Source: Asterochloris sp. CNOR1
Lineage: Eukaryota; Chlorophyta; Trebouxiophyceae; Trebouxiales; Trebouxiaceae
Direction: 5' to 3'
Assembly (NCBI GenBank): GCA_963969365.1
Contig: OZ017750.1
Span: 3,286,001 to 3,350,000, forward strand
DNA: 64,000 nt
The notes under the pieces are model-generated. The model saw only the letters and a list, made by a program, of their open reading frames with translations. It ran no database searches and had not been told where the DNA came from. This document shows positions 26,271-58,961 of this stretch, in pieces. Each line of letters starts with the position of its first letter. Within the stretch, counting starts at the first letter, position 1. A program made the position numbers and the translations under genes.

Positions 26271-27558
26271 ATGGTTACCAGGAGGACCCAGACGAGCAGC
26301 TTGACCAAGCCTGCGGAGGAGGTGCAGCATGCTGAGCCACAGGCTCAGCAACAGCAGGTGTGTACCATTATGCAGTGACATGGCAGGCTGCAGACAAAGA
26401 GGGAAGCAGACTAACTAACATGGCCCACCCACGGCCATTAGTAACTAAGTTTGTCGCGGCCAAAAGGGAAGCATTTTTGTTCTGTTGGTTGCACTCTTGC
26501 TGCTCCAACAGGCATTCTTCTCTCACGGCTGGCAGACAATGGTCAAGAAGCTTAGCCAGGTGGCATCAAAGCAGAAGAGCCTGCAGACGAAGAGGTGAAG
26601 AGAGTATCTTGTGGTGGTTGTGGCTGCCTGTCGCTGGTTCCGATAGTGTTCTGGTGTGTGCTGTGCAGGCTGGCTGCAAAGGGCGCCCAGAAACAGGCAG
26701 AACCTCCTGAGCACGAGGGGCTGGACATGCTTGCAGACGCAGCTGCTCTGGTACAGGCCTCGGTTGTGAGCAAGCCTGTTGCTGAGCTTCATGAGGAGCC
26801 CCCAGCCGCTGCTGTGGCTCCCAGAGAGGTGGCAGTGTCAGACGTAGGTGCTGAGCCTCAGACCACTGCTGAGCATCCCAGAGAGGCAGTGCCAGACGCA
26901 GGTGCTGAGCCAGATGCAGATGCTGAGCTCTCTGGGGAGCCTCTGCCGGTGATGGCTGCAAGGTCTGCTGCTGTGCCTGTGCCAAGGGCAGGGGCCTCTC
27001 TTCAGGCCCCTGCTGAGGAGACTGTGAGGCCTGTGCCTGCTGACAGAGTGGGGCAAGCTCCATCACAAGCAGACCAAGATGCATCGGTGAGAGACACTGA
27101 AACATACCTGGTGCCAACTGCAACACGTTGGCACTATTTCTGCTTTGCTGTACGACACATTGCTATGCAAAGCGGTACAAGCTGATGCTGTTGGTAACAA
27201 CAAGGTCCTTCTGTTTGCAGTTGCGGATCAGTGCCAAGCGGAACCAACCCTCAACAGACGCACCGCTTGATGAGCTTGCCACAGTGAGTTGTTGTTTATA
27301 TATTCTGGAGTCTGCGATGCAGATGTTGCAGAACCCTGCCTCTCCAGTCTGGGACCAGCTCATCTCATTTTAGTTCATACTTATGGTTCAGGAGGAGCAT
27401 CTGGTTGATTCCCACCAAGGCGCAGCGCATCTGTTGGGCAGAACAGAAGGCAGGCGTCCTCAGTCCAAGTGGCCGAGACTCATCCTAAATTCACCCTTGA
27501 CACAGAAAGCCTCCTCGAGCTCAAGTGGAACTGGGACTCTGATTCGGACTCCAAATGA
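26271..27558 (+). CDS. Acidic low-complexity protein, unknown function
   Basis: Five exons close in phase: 26271-26357, 26536-26594, 26669-27086, 27221-27283 and 27442-27558, giving about 247 residues. The N-terminus is MVTRRTQTSSLTKPAEE, running into a glutamine run at the end of exon 1. Exon 2 is basic (MVKKLSQVASKQKSLQTKR). Exon 3 is a 140-residue alanine/proline/glutamate-rich stretch with a loose repeat of the form PREVAVSDVGAEP / PREAVPDAGAEP. The C-terminus becomes ordered and acidic: HPKFTLDTESLLELKWNWD followed by SDSDSK. The last acceptor could be 27441 or 27453; both keep the frame. No family is recognised. The tryptophan-containing acidic tail looks like a short interaction motif on a disordered carrier, which is inference. 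A competing frame through the last exon lacks the acidic tail and was rejected on phase. Confidence 0.55.
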
Positions 27559-28063
27559 ACAAACATAAATGCTTGTATTGTTGTTTTGGAGGAGAGCGAA
27601 TGACCTTTACATGTCAGTACAGCTTGGAATGGACACATCCTTCAATGTTGCAAAGGATATTTCATCCATACCCTCTACATCAGCGAAGAAGTGAGAAACC
27701 TGCTCTACTTCATTAGTTTGCCACACCCCAACCAATTCCGGCCCCTGCGCACCCAGCCTGCTCTGACAGAGGTGTGCTCTGAAGCACCAGGCTTCACTGC
27801 TGCTGTGCTGGTAGGGACGTCACACAGATGCCCAGCTTTGCTGGCCATGCTTGTGTCCAAGCGTGCGCAAGCTGGGACAGTGCATACAGGGTTGATGGGG
27901 TTGAGTGTCAGGGTTCAAGAAGTAACAAGTCACCAGAGAAGCAGATATGAAGCAGTCGTACACTGGACTTTCACTTGCCCGAGCAGCGGGTTGGCAGCGT
28001 CAGAACATATAGGAGGGAAGCTGTCAGCTGACGAAGCATTTACTGCACCATAAGGACAACTGG
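27559..28063. other. Convergent 3' region, acidic protein and SMG1
   Basis: It lies between the acidic protein's stop and the SMG1 stop on the opposite strand. An open plus-strand frame at 27691-28053 shows no family resemblance. Probably facing 3' UTRs. Confidence 0.45.
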
Positions 28064-48504
<20,441 letters not shown>

Positions 48505-48835
48505 CCCTGGTGGAGGAGTCCACCAGTTCCTGCATCAGTCAGCAGACATTGCAGACAGACTTGAATGGGAGCTGAATGAAGATCCAGACAGAGGCAGGCA
48601 CAGAGGTCGTACCTCCGCCCTGAGGCTGGCTGTCAGCCTCCCGTTTGTTCATGCTGGAGGCAGCATGTTGTCTTTGTTATGTTGCCTTCAAGAAAAGGCA
48701 ACTGACGTCCGTCTTCCTGCAGGCTGAGCCTGCATGTTTGCCTGTTCGACATGGCAAGCAAGCTGAGAAATATGTGGGACACTCTCTTGGAGATATGCTC
48801 CTTTCCTTCTATGCTACAGATAGGGAATAAGTCAG
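48505..48835. promoter_or_regulatory. Bidirectional promoter region, SMG1 and IMPACT-like gene
   Basis: About 330 bp separate the putative SMG1 start (minus) from the IMPACT-like start (plus). Both genes need promoters within it if the starts are right. I see no clear TATA box or repeated motif. Confidence 0.4.
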
Positions 48836-49795
48836 ATGCAAAGTGCTCTGAGGCAGCAGTTCAGGCCATGTCAGGCCATCCTACAGTGTACTGCTGCATC
48901 TGCACGCAGTTTGAGGTCCTGTAGTGTCACTGCCAGTTTGCAGGCTGCATGCAGTGGGGGCAGGCAGTGGGTGACTTTGGCTGACACTTGCACAGTCACA
49001 CTGGAGGTCAAGCACAGCAAGTTCATAGCAACAGCATGGCCCATACAGAGCAGATCGGAGGTGCCTTACTGAGCTTCAGTCTTCATGTCTGAGCAACCTG
49101 CTGACAGCAGCAGAGTGGTCTAGAGTGGACAAGACCTACACTGCATGGCTTTGGGATGCAGGCCATGCAGCTGCTGGAGAGGCATGCAGATCGATCTGCC
49201 AGCCACAACTGCTTTGCCTACAAGGTGTGCACAGACATGCGCTTCTCGGATGACGGGGAGCCGGTGGGTGGAGCCCCAATGCTGACAGCCATTGAGGCAG
49301 AAGGGCTGGATGGAGTCTTTGTGTTGGTAACGAGGCAGGTCGCGGAGTGCTGTAGTTCGCCATGCATTGTTGCTGCTTAGCACAGCTACTTGAGCGCTGT
49401 GACTTTGCGTCTGCAGATTTTTTGGAGGCACCAAGCTGGGCACTGGTGGCCTAGCCAGGGCTTATGGCAAAGCTGCACGGTATGCCAGCAGCCCTGTCTA
49501 GCACTGGGTGATGTGTATGCCACTGAGCATGCTCGCATGCAGGGACTGCTTGCAGCAAGCCCAACGAAGAGAGGCGGCTGAGCAAAGACGGCTTGAGCTG
49601 CAGCTGCCGATACAGCACTCTGGCTCTGTGTACTCTTTGCTGGACTCTAAGTCAGTGAGACGCTTGCACGAGGACTTTGCTGACAACGGCGACATGCAGC
49701 TGGTTCTGGAAGTTGACTGCAATGAGCTGCAGGCCCTTACAGACTCCTTAAAGAGTGCCACAAAAGGGCAGGTGCAAATCAGGATTTCTAGCTGA
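48836..49795 (+). CDS. IMPACT/YigZ family protein, probably organelle-targeted
   Basis: Four exons (48836-49060, 49162-49334, 49417-49479, 49543-49795) give 237 residues with phases closing. After a basic, serine/alanine/cysteine-rich leader of about 45 residues come LEVKHSKFIATAW, SHNCFAYKV, FSDDGEPVGGAPML and FFGGTKLGTGGLARAYG, the hallmark blocks of the UPF0029/Impact domain in bacterial YigZ and eukaryotic IMPACT. The C-terminal 80 residues fit the second alpha/beta domain of YigZ-type proteins, and no N-terminal RWD domain is present, so it is YigZ-like rather than a GCN1-binding IMPACT. Bacterial relatives bind nucleic acid, but a precise function is not established. Intron 2 starts with GC (ACGAG|GCAGGT), required to join VTR to FFGG in frame. 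The stop lies only 63 bp from the GAR1 stop. Confidence 0.85.
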
Positions 49796-49858
49796 GATGC
49801 AGGACATTCATGGACAGTGCCTCTCATTACTTTCATTTCAAACACCACAACACTGAAC

Positions 49859-51161
49859 TCAGAAGCGGCCCCTGCCCCGACCACCACCCCTTCCCCCTCC
49901 CCTGAATCCTCCCCTGCAGAAATCAAGATTCATTTCAACCCAGTTTTGCGCAGGCAGATGTTTGCAACATGTGCAAAGAATGTTTTGGTATCACTCAATT
50001 CGCACAGGCATCCATCTGCGCATGAATGTGAGTCAGCAGGGAAGCAGAGCACTCTGCAATGCAGAGGCCATACCCACCTGCCACCGGGAGACCTGCCGCC
50101 AAAGCTGCCACGGCCACCACCGCGGCCACCAAAGCCTCCCCGCCCGCCACGGCCTCCGCGACCTCCTCTTGCTCCACCACGTCCACCTGCATTAACAAGC
50201 GCCTTGAACTTGAAGGCAAAGCATTTGCAGCCGTCTCCTGCCCACCTGCAACACCAACAACACACCACTGGCAGCCATGAGAACAGGTCTGGCCTTGACC
50301 TCTTGCTTTCCCTTGAGCAGCCTGGCAGCCACGACATGCCACAATATCAGACCTGATGCAGCATCTGCAAGATGACAAGGCGGGAGTCCCACCTTTCTGG
50401 ACGCCTGCCCCCTTGAGCTTGGGCAGAAACCTGTCGAGGGGCAGCAACTTCATGGGGTCGATGAAAAATTTGTCCCCATTTGCGTATGAGGTGGCCACAA
50501 TGCCCTCCTGCATCTTGATCGTGAAGAACTGCAGAAATGTGGGCTCTGTCAGGGCCTGAAGGCACAGAAGCACATACTACAGGCAGGGCATGAGGCAGCT
50601 GCATGCGGGAACTCACAGAATTGTTAATGCCGCCAAAGATCTCTTCTATCCTGCCTATCTGCGTCTTGTTTTGCAGAAAGATGGGTGCATTGAAGTAGGG
50701 GATCTGCAGGCAAGCACAGCCATCAGTCAAGTCTTGCCAGCATTGATGCAGTGATGGCAGGTGCAGTGTCATAAACTAAACAGGTAGCCAGCATGGTGCA
50801 GCGTTGCATAAACAGAAGCAGCAGGAGCCGGCAGACAGACCTTCTCATTGGACAGTTTGCACACTGCCTCGCCCTCGCAGGCATGCTCAAAGTTGCCTGC
50901 CTCCACTACCTGGTCTGGCGGGCCCTGAGGGAACCTGTAATGATGGGCAGCACACTGGTGAGTGGGGTGTTGCTCAACGCACAACATGTTGCATGACATG
51001 CACTGCTCATTGACATGGCCCAGCATGACCTCTCATGCAGCCACTTGCCTGTCACCACCGAATCTGCCTCCTCCGCGCCCTCCACGGCCACCAGGGCTGA
51101 AGCGGCCACCGCCCCTACCTCCAGGACTGAACCGATCACCTCCCCTGCCGCCCCGCTGCAT
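49859..51161 (-). CDS. GAR1: H/ACA ribonucleoprotein complex subunit GAR1
   Basis: Six exons (51049-51161, 50841-50934, 50617-50703, 50393-50528, 50078-50186, 49859-49913) give 197 residues, a normal GAR1 length. An N-terminal RGG/FSPGG-rich arm is followed by the conserved core: [66 protein letters not shown] and [17 protein letters not shown] second RGG arm ends GRGRGRF. GAR1 joins dyskerin, NHP2 and NOP10 in box H/ACA snoRNPs, which guide pseudouridylation of rRNA in the nucleolus; the RGG arms bind RNA. Intron 1 begins with GC (GACAG|GCAAGT), needed for the phase. An alternative acceptor for exon 4 would insert [10 protein letters not shown] chose the one matching the family. Confidence 0.95.
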
Positions 51162-51531
51162 GCACTTCTGTCTGGCCTTGTCAACTCAAGACAATGGCAG
51201 GGTTGCCTTATGCTGGTGGCAGGCTACCAGGCAATGTAGCCTTCAAAGGGACTCTGGCTGCTAGCCCTTCCGGTGAGCTCAGAGGCTCACAACGATGTGA
51301 TCTGTGGTGTAATGTTGCTTCCTGCCCAGAGCCAGACCACCAAAGTCACTGGATCAAGACCTAGCCCTATCTGATACGTGCCATATGGCCTAATACTTGT
51401 TGCCTTCCAGCTTCTCAAGGATCACCCAACGTGACCAGCTGATTGCCAGTACACACTACTGCTGGCAGTGTGGCTATCAGTGTTGCTGACAAGCTGCAAC
51501 CCCAATCCAGTAGGCAGCCATCCAGTTGAGC
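51162..51531. promoter_or_regulatory. Bidirectional promoter region, GAR1 and sulfite reductase
   Basis: A 370-bp gap between divergent start codons. It must carry both promoters and 5' UTRs unless untranslated exons lie farther away. It is less GC-rich than the genes; I see no defined motif. Confidence 0.45.
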
Positions 51532-54500
51532 ATGAGTTCATTTAGCAGCGCTATGCGTGGGCAAAACCCCCTGCGCCACCACCAGCAGCAGCAGAAGGTG
51601 GCTGCACCTCCGTCTTACGGTGCTCCAGTGTGCGTGGCGACGCCTGTCAGGCCGCCAGCAGCTAAGCCTGCCAAGAGGAGCAAGGTCGAGCTTCTGATGA
51701 CTCTGCCATTTGCTTTGTCCACACAAGCCAGGAACAATCTTGTGCATTTTGATGACCATGTCCTGCTCCGCCACAGGTAGAGATTGTGAAGGAGCGCAGT
51801 GACTTCCTGAGGCATCCCCTGATGGAGGAGCTGGTCAATGAAAACACTTACATCAACGAGGTGAGCTGGCCGCTTAGTGCGCCAGGGCTGCCACATCACC
51901 TCACCCTCTGAGGGTACTCAGCAGCTCCCACCCCAGCAGCCTCCTGCCTGAAGCAATTTGCCCCGCCGCAAGCTGCAGGCCTGCAGATGGGCTCCTGTTC
52001 TGTGCACCACTTCTGGGCCTCTGCTTCTGCAGGATGCTGTGCAGCTGATGAAGTTCCACGGCAGCTACCAGCAGGACCACAGGGAGAAGCGTGCATTCGG
52101 GCAGGGCAAGTTTTACCAGTTCATGATGCGCACCCGGCAGCCTGGCGGGACAGTCGACAACCAGCTGTACCTTGTCATGGATACACTGGCAGACCAGGTG
52201 TGCTGGAGCAGATTGTGGAGAGCCAGACAGCACCAGGCGTGCTTTTGAGCAAGGCTACTGGAGGATGGCTGTACACTGGGGCGCTGCACACGAAGCAGCG
52301 CGATGGCAGTGCCTGGCCGTCCAGATGCATGCCACACCTGGAGCTCTCATGCTCTTAGGATGTCATGCACTGCCCAGTCTCTGCAGGGCAGCATGGCCGG
52401 TTAGCCATTCCTGTCGAGTTCGGCTCCCTGCACGCTGCCGTTTGCACAGTTGCTCTGTTCATCAGCAGCACTGCCCCCAATGCTGTCAGCCAGTGCCCAC
52501 CTGGGGCTGGACACCCCTCCAACTCAGCCTAAGGCTTGGCACCCCTCTGACTGATGGCCAGCACCTGCAGCGCAAGCTTGCTGCAAGTTGACTTTGAACC
52601 TCACACCATGTGCAGTATGGCAACGGCACCTTGCGCCTGACCACCCGCCAGGCCTACCAGCTGCATGGCGTGCTCAAGCAGGACTTGAAGACAGTGTTCA
52701 GCTCCGTCATCAAGAACATGGGCAGCACGCTAGCAGCCTGTGGAGATGTGAACCGCAACGTGATGGCGCCGCCAGTGCCTTACAAGAACAGGCCGGAGTA
52801 CATGTTCGCCCAGCAGTACGCAGAGGACATTGCCCAGCTGCTGGCGCCTCAGAGTGGGGCGTACTATGACGTGTGGCTGGACGGGGAGAAGTTTTTCACC
52901 CATCAGATGGAGGTAGGTACCGGCTGAGGAATGTGTGGGTGCTGTTGCCTGGCAGACAGCAGTGCTTGCTTTGCTTAGGGGGGTGAAAGTCACGACCACC
53001 AAGTGGATTTTGAGGGCTGAGTCTCTGAGCAGTGAAAAGGTGCCAACCCAGGAGCTCAGGGCTGGTGCCATTTCGTGGGGTGCAGCATGGCCTGGGGCCC
53101 TGCCATTCAAGGGAGGAGCTTGTAGCACCTGATGGCCCTGCGGCTTGAAACACTGCCTGCGTTAGCCAGGATCACAAGGAAGTATTGACATGGGCATCCT
53201 GTTCTGCAGAATCCCAAGGTGACAGCAGACAGGGCTTTCAACAGCTTTGGCACCAACTTTGAGAACTCCCCTGAGCCCCTGTATGGCAACCTCTTCCTGC
53301 CACGCAAATTCAAAGTGGGCCTCACTGTTCCAGGTGGGCGTTGCAGATGCCCCCTCGGGCGCTGCCAACTCTATTCAGCTTGCCCTGCCATCATGAGCAT
53401 GGTGCAACTTGTTGAGCACATGATGTGCTCATCATGGCTGCCAGCCTGCCTCTTCCAGCCCTGACGATATGTGCACACCCCTGTCGGCTGATGCGAGCCT
53501 ACATCAAGCTGTCCTGTGTCCTGGGCCCTCACATGCTGTGCTGCCTGCAGGGGACAACAGTGTGGACCTGCTGACCAATGATGTTGGGCTGGTGGTCATG
53601 TGCAGCCCGACAGGCGAGCTGGAGGGCTTCGATGTGCTGGTGGGAGGCGGCATGGGCCGGACACACAGGTGACAGCTGCAGCTCGCACCCACCTTTGCCA
53701 TGCAGCTGCACAGCAGATTGATGGCGCTGTGATGCTCTCTGTTCAGGGCTGCTGGCATGCAGCTCCTGCCAGCAGCATCCTCACAGCTGCACAGCTGGCT
53801 GACCAGCAGGCGTCTAAGCACCTCCAGGCCTTTGTTTCATGGGTGGCCACCGTCGCAGCCTGCCGTCCATAACAGCTGACCAGGCCCTAAAGTTGCCTCC
53901 CCTGGATTGAGAGCTTGTATGCACTGCTGACCCTCAGGAGCCTGTGTCTGCATAGGCCCTGCAAGCAGCTTGCCCTCTGCTGCAGGCGCAAGAGCACATG
54001 TCTGGGATTGGTGCCCACCTGGTCAATGCTACAGGCTGTGTGCCAGCTGCAACTAACAATCCTGTGGGCTTTGTGCCAGCTGCCATCAACAACTCTGTCG
54101 CTCGTGCCACAGGAATGAGAGCACCTTCGCCCGCCTGGCCGACCCCCTGGGTTTTGTGCCAGCAGAGGACATCTTTCATGTGATGAAGGCCATTGTGGCC
54201 ACACAGCGCGACTATGGGCGCCGCGACGACCGCAAGCAGGCGCGCCTCAAGTACCTGGTCAATGAGTGGGGCCTGGACAAGTTCAGGGGCGTGGTGGAGC
54301 AGTACTATGGCAAGAAGCTGCAGCCCTTCCGGTGAGGTGCTGCAGGTGTCGGCTGTCTGCTGCATGTGTTCACATGGCAGGGATCCACAAGGCGAGCTGT
54401 GGCAAGGAGTTGCAGCCTTTTAGGCGTGGCGCTGCAGTCCGTAGCTGCATCTGTGGACATGGGTAAATATGGGCTGTACCAAGATTTTGGGTGGGGCTGC

Positions 54501-56985
54501 AGGTGCTTTCAGTGGGCTAGGGCGCAATTTGTCTGGCACATGGGCGCACCCAGGAGGGGGCAATTCTCAGTCTACCCAAGTGCTCTGCTAGTGCAGACCT
54601 GCAGCTGTCTGCTTCTCTGCCTGGCAGAAATTTGTTTTGCTGCACATCGGTTAGTGAAGGTTGCTGAACCAGCCTGGGTTCTTGCTGGTCGCCACACTGC
54701 CTAGCAGGAGTCCCTCTGCCATAGCACAGCCAGGAATGTTGCTTTGGCAGGGTAGTGCGGCCAGCAGTCAGGAAGGTGATTGTGTCACGTGCCTGCAGGC
54801 TGTTGATTTGCAGGCTAGTGCCAGGACATTCCAAATTGCAGGACAAGTGCTATGTGCACCTTCACTAGCTCTGCCTTGACCAATTTGCAGCTGCTGACTG
54901 CGTCTGCTCATGGCCCTTCACGGCGCTGCCCAGGAGCTTGAATGCCTGGCCTAGAGATGATCTGCACCCCACAAGAGGCTCATGGGCAGCTGTTGAACGT
55001 CTCGCCTCCGGTTGTGCAGGGCTCTGCCTGCCTGGGAGCACAAGGACTACCTGGGCTGGATCAAGCAGGGAGATGGCCTGGAGGCGTACGGCGTGTACGT
55101 CCAGAATGGGCGCCTCAAAGGGGATATGAAGAAGGCCCTGCGCACAGTCATCGAGCGTTATGAGCTGCCTGTGCGCCTGACTCCCAACCAGAACCTGATC
55201 CTGTGCGACATTGAGGAGGGCTGGAAGGCGGACATCATGTCCACGCTGTCAGCGGCCGGCATCAAGTGAGTGCTGCCCTGTTAGCAGGCACCTTAAGGGC
55301 ACATCGATTGCTATTGCTGGCACAGCCAAGGGGTTGCTTGGAGGGTGTGCTCAGGGGGCCAGGAGGCAGAGGGCATACAAACCTTGTCAATTGTCAGCTG
55401 TCAGGTGAGAGCACTACCTGGGCGGCCTGCACCAGATGGAGGTATCATGATTGTAGGGCTGGATGGCAGACATCTTGTCCATGCTGTCAAGCGTCCGCAT
55501 TATCTGCGTGTTGCTATGCCAGTGCTGTGGGGCCGCATGCTGCCTGTGTGCAGCAGCCAGCAGCATGTCTTTGTGACAGGAGATGCTGGGGACCATGTGA
55601 GTGATAGGCAGCCCGCTTGAGGATTCAAGGCTGGGATGTAGACACTCACTCAATGAGTTGGGGGTTTGGAGATCAAGGTGTGCGATCAGTGGTGCACATG
55701 ATTGCTAGCTGCTCAGAGCATGATAACTGAGGTGGCCCAGCTGCTCTCTGCAAGCCAGACAGGTGGCTGCTGTCTGGGCAAGCGCTGATCAGCCTATCAG
55801 CCTTGACCAGCACTATCCTGCCTGCAGGTTTGCTGTGCAGCGCACAGCGGCACTGCCTGCTCATCTGCCTGCGTGAGGCAGTCACCTCTCACATGTAGGG
55901 TCCCTGCCTGCGCCTTCTGCCCTGCACAGGCCCGGCAGCAGACAGCCAAGTGACAGCCCCCTATCATTCATTCTTGAAGCGTCTCTGTGCCTGCAGGGGG
56001 CCCGAAACCCTCGACACCCTGGACCGCAACTCCATGGCCTGTCCCGCGCTGCCCCTGTGCGGGCTGGCCATCGGCGAGGCCGAGCGCTCCCTGCCCGACG
56101 TGAACAGGCGCATCCGTGCGGTGATGGACCGCCTGGGCTTTGCCCCCGACGAGCACTTTGTTGTGCGCATGACAGGGTGCCCCAACGGATGCAGCCGCCC
56201 CTACATGGCTGAGATCGGCCTGGTGGGCGATGGGCCCAATAGCTATCAGCTGTGGCTGGGCGGCACACCCGGGCAGACCCGCCTGGCAGAGACCTACATG
56301 GAGAGGATGAAGATCCAGGCAAGTGCATGGCTGTGAGCTGAGCCGCTCTCTATGAGCCTCAACTGGCACAGTTTGTGTACCAAGATGCTTGTATGTCTCT
56401 TGAGCAATGCTGGCCATTGTGCAGGGTGGACCTGTGTCTTTGCTTAAGTCGTGGAAGAAATCCAGAGTCTTTTACAGCTCGTGTCGCTTTCAGTCATTTG
56501 TGCGAGCTCCCCGCAGTTGTCGCAGGGAGTGCCACACCTGTGCTGTAGCCCCCTGGATCCATTGCTGCGGTCATGTGAGGCTTCCCTGAAAAATGTGATT
56601 GGTGGTCTGCTGCTGCGTGGCGTGTCCTAGCAAACACAACTGTGCCCAGGTGAGTGCTGCATGAGTGCAGAGCAATGCACTCTGTGTTGCTCAACATCAT
56701 TGATGTTGGCTGCAGGATCTGGAGGCCACCCTGGAGCCCCTCCTGTACTTCTACAAGCAGCGGCGGCGAGTTGGCGAGAGCCTGGGCGACTTCTCTGCGC
56801 GCACTGGTTTTGATGTCCTGAGGCAGTACACCGAGGGCTATGTCTCGCCTTCCACAGAGCAGGAGCTAGAGCAGATTGGCGTGCCCAAGGAGCTGTACGC
56901 AGCCTTGAAGCAGATTGCAGATGCACAGGGCAAAAGCCTGCCTCACGTTGCATCTGAGGCCGTCCGCAAGCTGGTGTCAGCCTGA
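51532..56985 (+). CDS. SIR: Ferredoxin-sulfite reductase, plastid
   Basis: It reduces sulfite to sulfide with six electrons from ferredoxin in the plastid sulfate-assimilation pathway. Ten exons (51532-51684, 51777-51860, 52033-52197, 52616-52912, 53210-53333, 53551-53668, 54113-54331, 55020-55265, 55997-56318, 56716-56985) give 665 residues, all phases closing. A basic, glutamine/proline-rich leader of about 50 residues fits a transit peptide. Then [85 protein letters not shown] and [11 protein letters not shown] follow. The siroheme/4Fe-4S cysteines are in [10 protein letters not shown] and [28 protein letters not shown] separates plant-type SiR from nitrite reductase. The C-terminus runs about 35 residues beyond the usual end ([20 protein letters not shown] and a helical tail). 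Intron 9 uses a GC donor (CAG|GCAAGT). Introns 6, 7 and 8 carry copies of neighbouring exon edges. Confidence 0.97.
54030..54170 (+). repeat. Copies of sulfite reductase exon 7 sequence in intron 6
   Basis: Exon 7 contains GGGTTTTGTGCCAGCAGAGG (about 54148). Just upstream, intron 6 holds GGGCTTTGTGCCAGCTGCC (about 54067) and a shorter GTGTGCCAGCTGC (about 54039). The two intronic units are about 30 bp apart and share a following AACAATCCTG/AACAACTCTG. Confidence 0.6.
54309..54438 (+). repeat. Copy of sulfite reductase exon 7 donor edge in intron 7
   Basis: The exon end GGCAAGAAGCTGCAGCCCTT (54309), with its donor and the following GCTGCAG, is repeated at 54401 as GGCAAGGAGTTGCAGCCTTT, then TAGGCGTGGCGCTGCAG, an offset of 92 bp. 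In the copy the donor GGTGAGG has become GGCGTGG, so it can no longer be spliced. Confidence 0.8.
55217..55505 (+). repeat. Copy of sulfite reductase exon 8 end in intron 8
   Basis: The last 47 bases of exon 8 (GGCTGGAAGGCGGACATCAT, from 55219) have a clear copy at 55457 (GGCTGGATGGCAGACATCTT), followed by GTCCATGCTGTCAAGCG matching GTCCACGCTGTCAGCGG. The offset is about 238 bp. The copy lacks the GTGAGT donor. Confidence 0.85.
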
Positions 56986-57130
56986 GCGGTGGCAGAACTA
57001 TCCAGCACAAAGAACCCTCATCCCCCCTAAATTGTCCTGTGAGACTTTCAGTACTGTAGCTGTCCTCTGTCCCAGCCCTGACGAGTATGTCCCTGTCTGT
57101 CCCCTCTGTGATGTGGCAACGCCAGGAGCA

Positions 57131-58420
<1,290 letters not shown>

Positions 58421-58961
58421 GACAGTGCCACCAAGCTGCTTCTTGATAGTGCCGGCTTGGCTGTTATTGCCTGAGCTGCTGCAAATCCCCTGCCGCTGAC
58501 GCTGTGGCAGGGGGGTCAATCGCTGCCAGGCCTTGGCCTTGCAGATCCAGGATCTGACGGCCACATGCCTGCAGGATGGCAGGCCTGAGGCAGCCAGCAT
58601 CCAGTGACATGGAAAGCGTGACCTCCTCACGTGTGGACCCTATCTGTCAAGTGCGTATTTGCTGATAAGAAGCTCCGCCTGTGATAGATCTGGTCCACAC
58701 AGTGTGATTTTCTCGGCACTTGGAGCACGGTTTGTTACTCTTCGCACGGGCCCTACTTCCCGGGTCACGTAGTAATGACTTTGCCTGGGGTTAGGCATCT
58801 GCAGGTTCTGATGTTGTTTCGAGAAGGTATGTCCCGTCTGCCTAGGTGGTAAAGTGCCAGGTCACACTTGCCTGATCTGTCCCATTGGCAGATGCAAGCA
58901 CTGACTTGACCCCTGACTTGCAGGAGCCTTGCTGAGCCGGGCCTAGACCTCTGACGACAGC
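58421..58961. promoter_or_regulatory. Divergent intergenic region, O-methyltransferase and repeat protein
   Basis: It contains the 5' side of both flanking genes. The first 180 bases on the minus strand stay open in frame with the O-methyltransferase and may be coding. The rest is lower in GC and shows no recognisable element. Confidence 0.4.

Noticed and set aside
27383-27568. Alternative reading frame through the last exon of the acidic protein
   Set aside because: It closes in phase from an upstream acceptor but gives low-complexity sequence; the chosen frame yields an ordered acidic C-terminus and also closes.
51532-56985. Nitrite reductase as an alternative to sulfite reductase
   Set aside because: The siroheme-region motifs, the N-terminal block KFHGSYQQ and [14 protein letters not shown] match SiR, not NiR.
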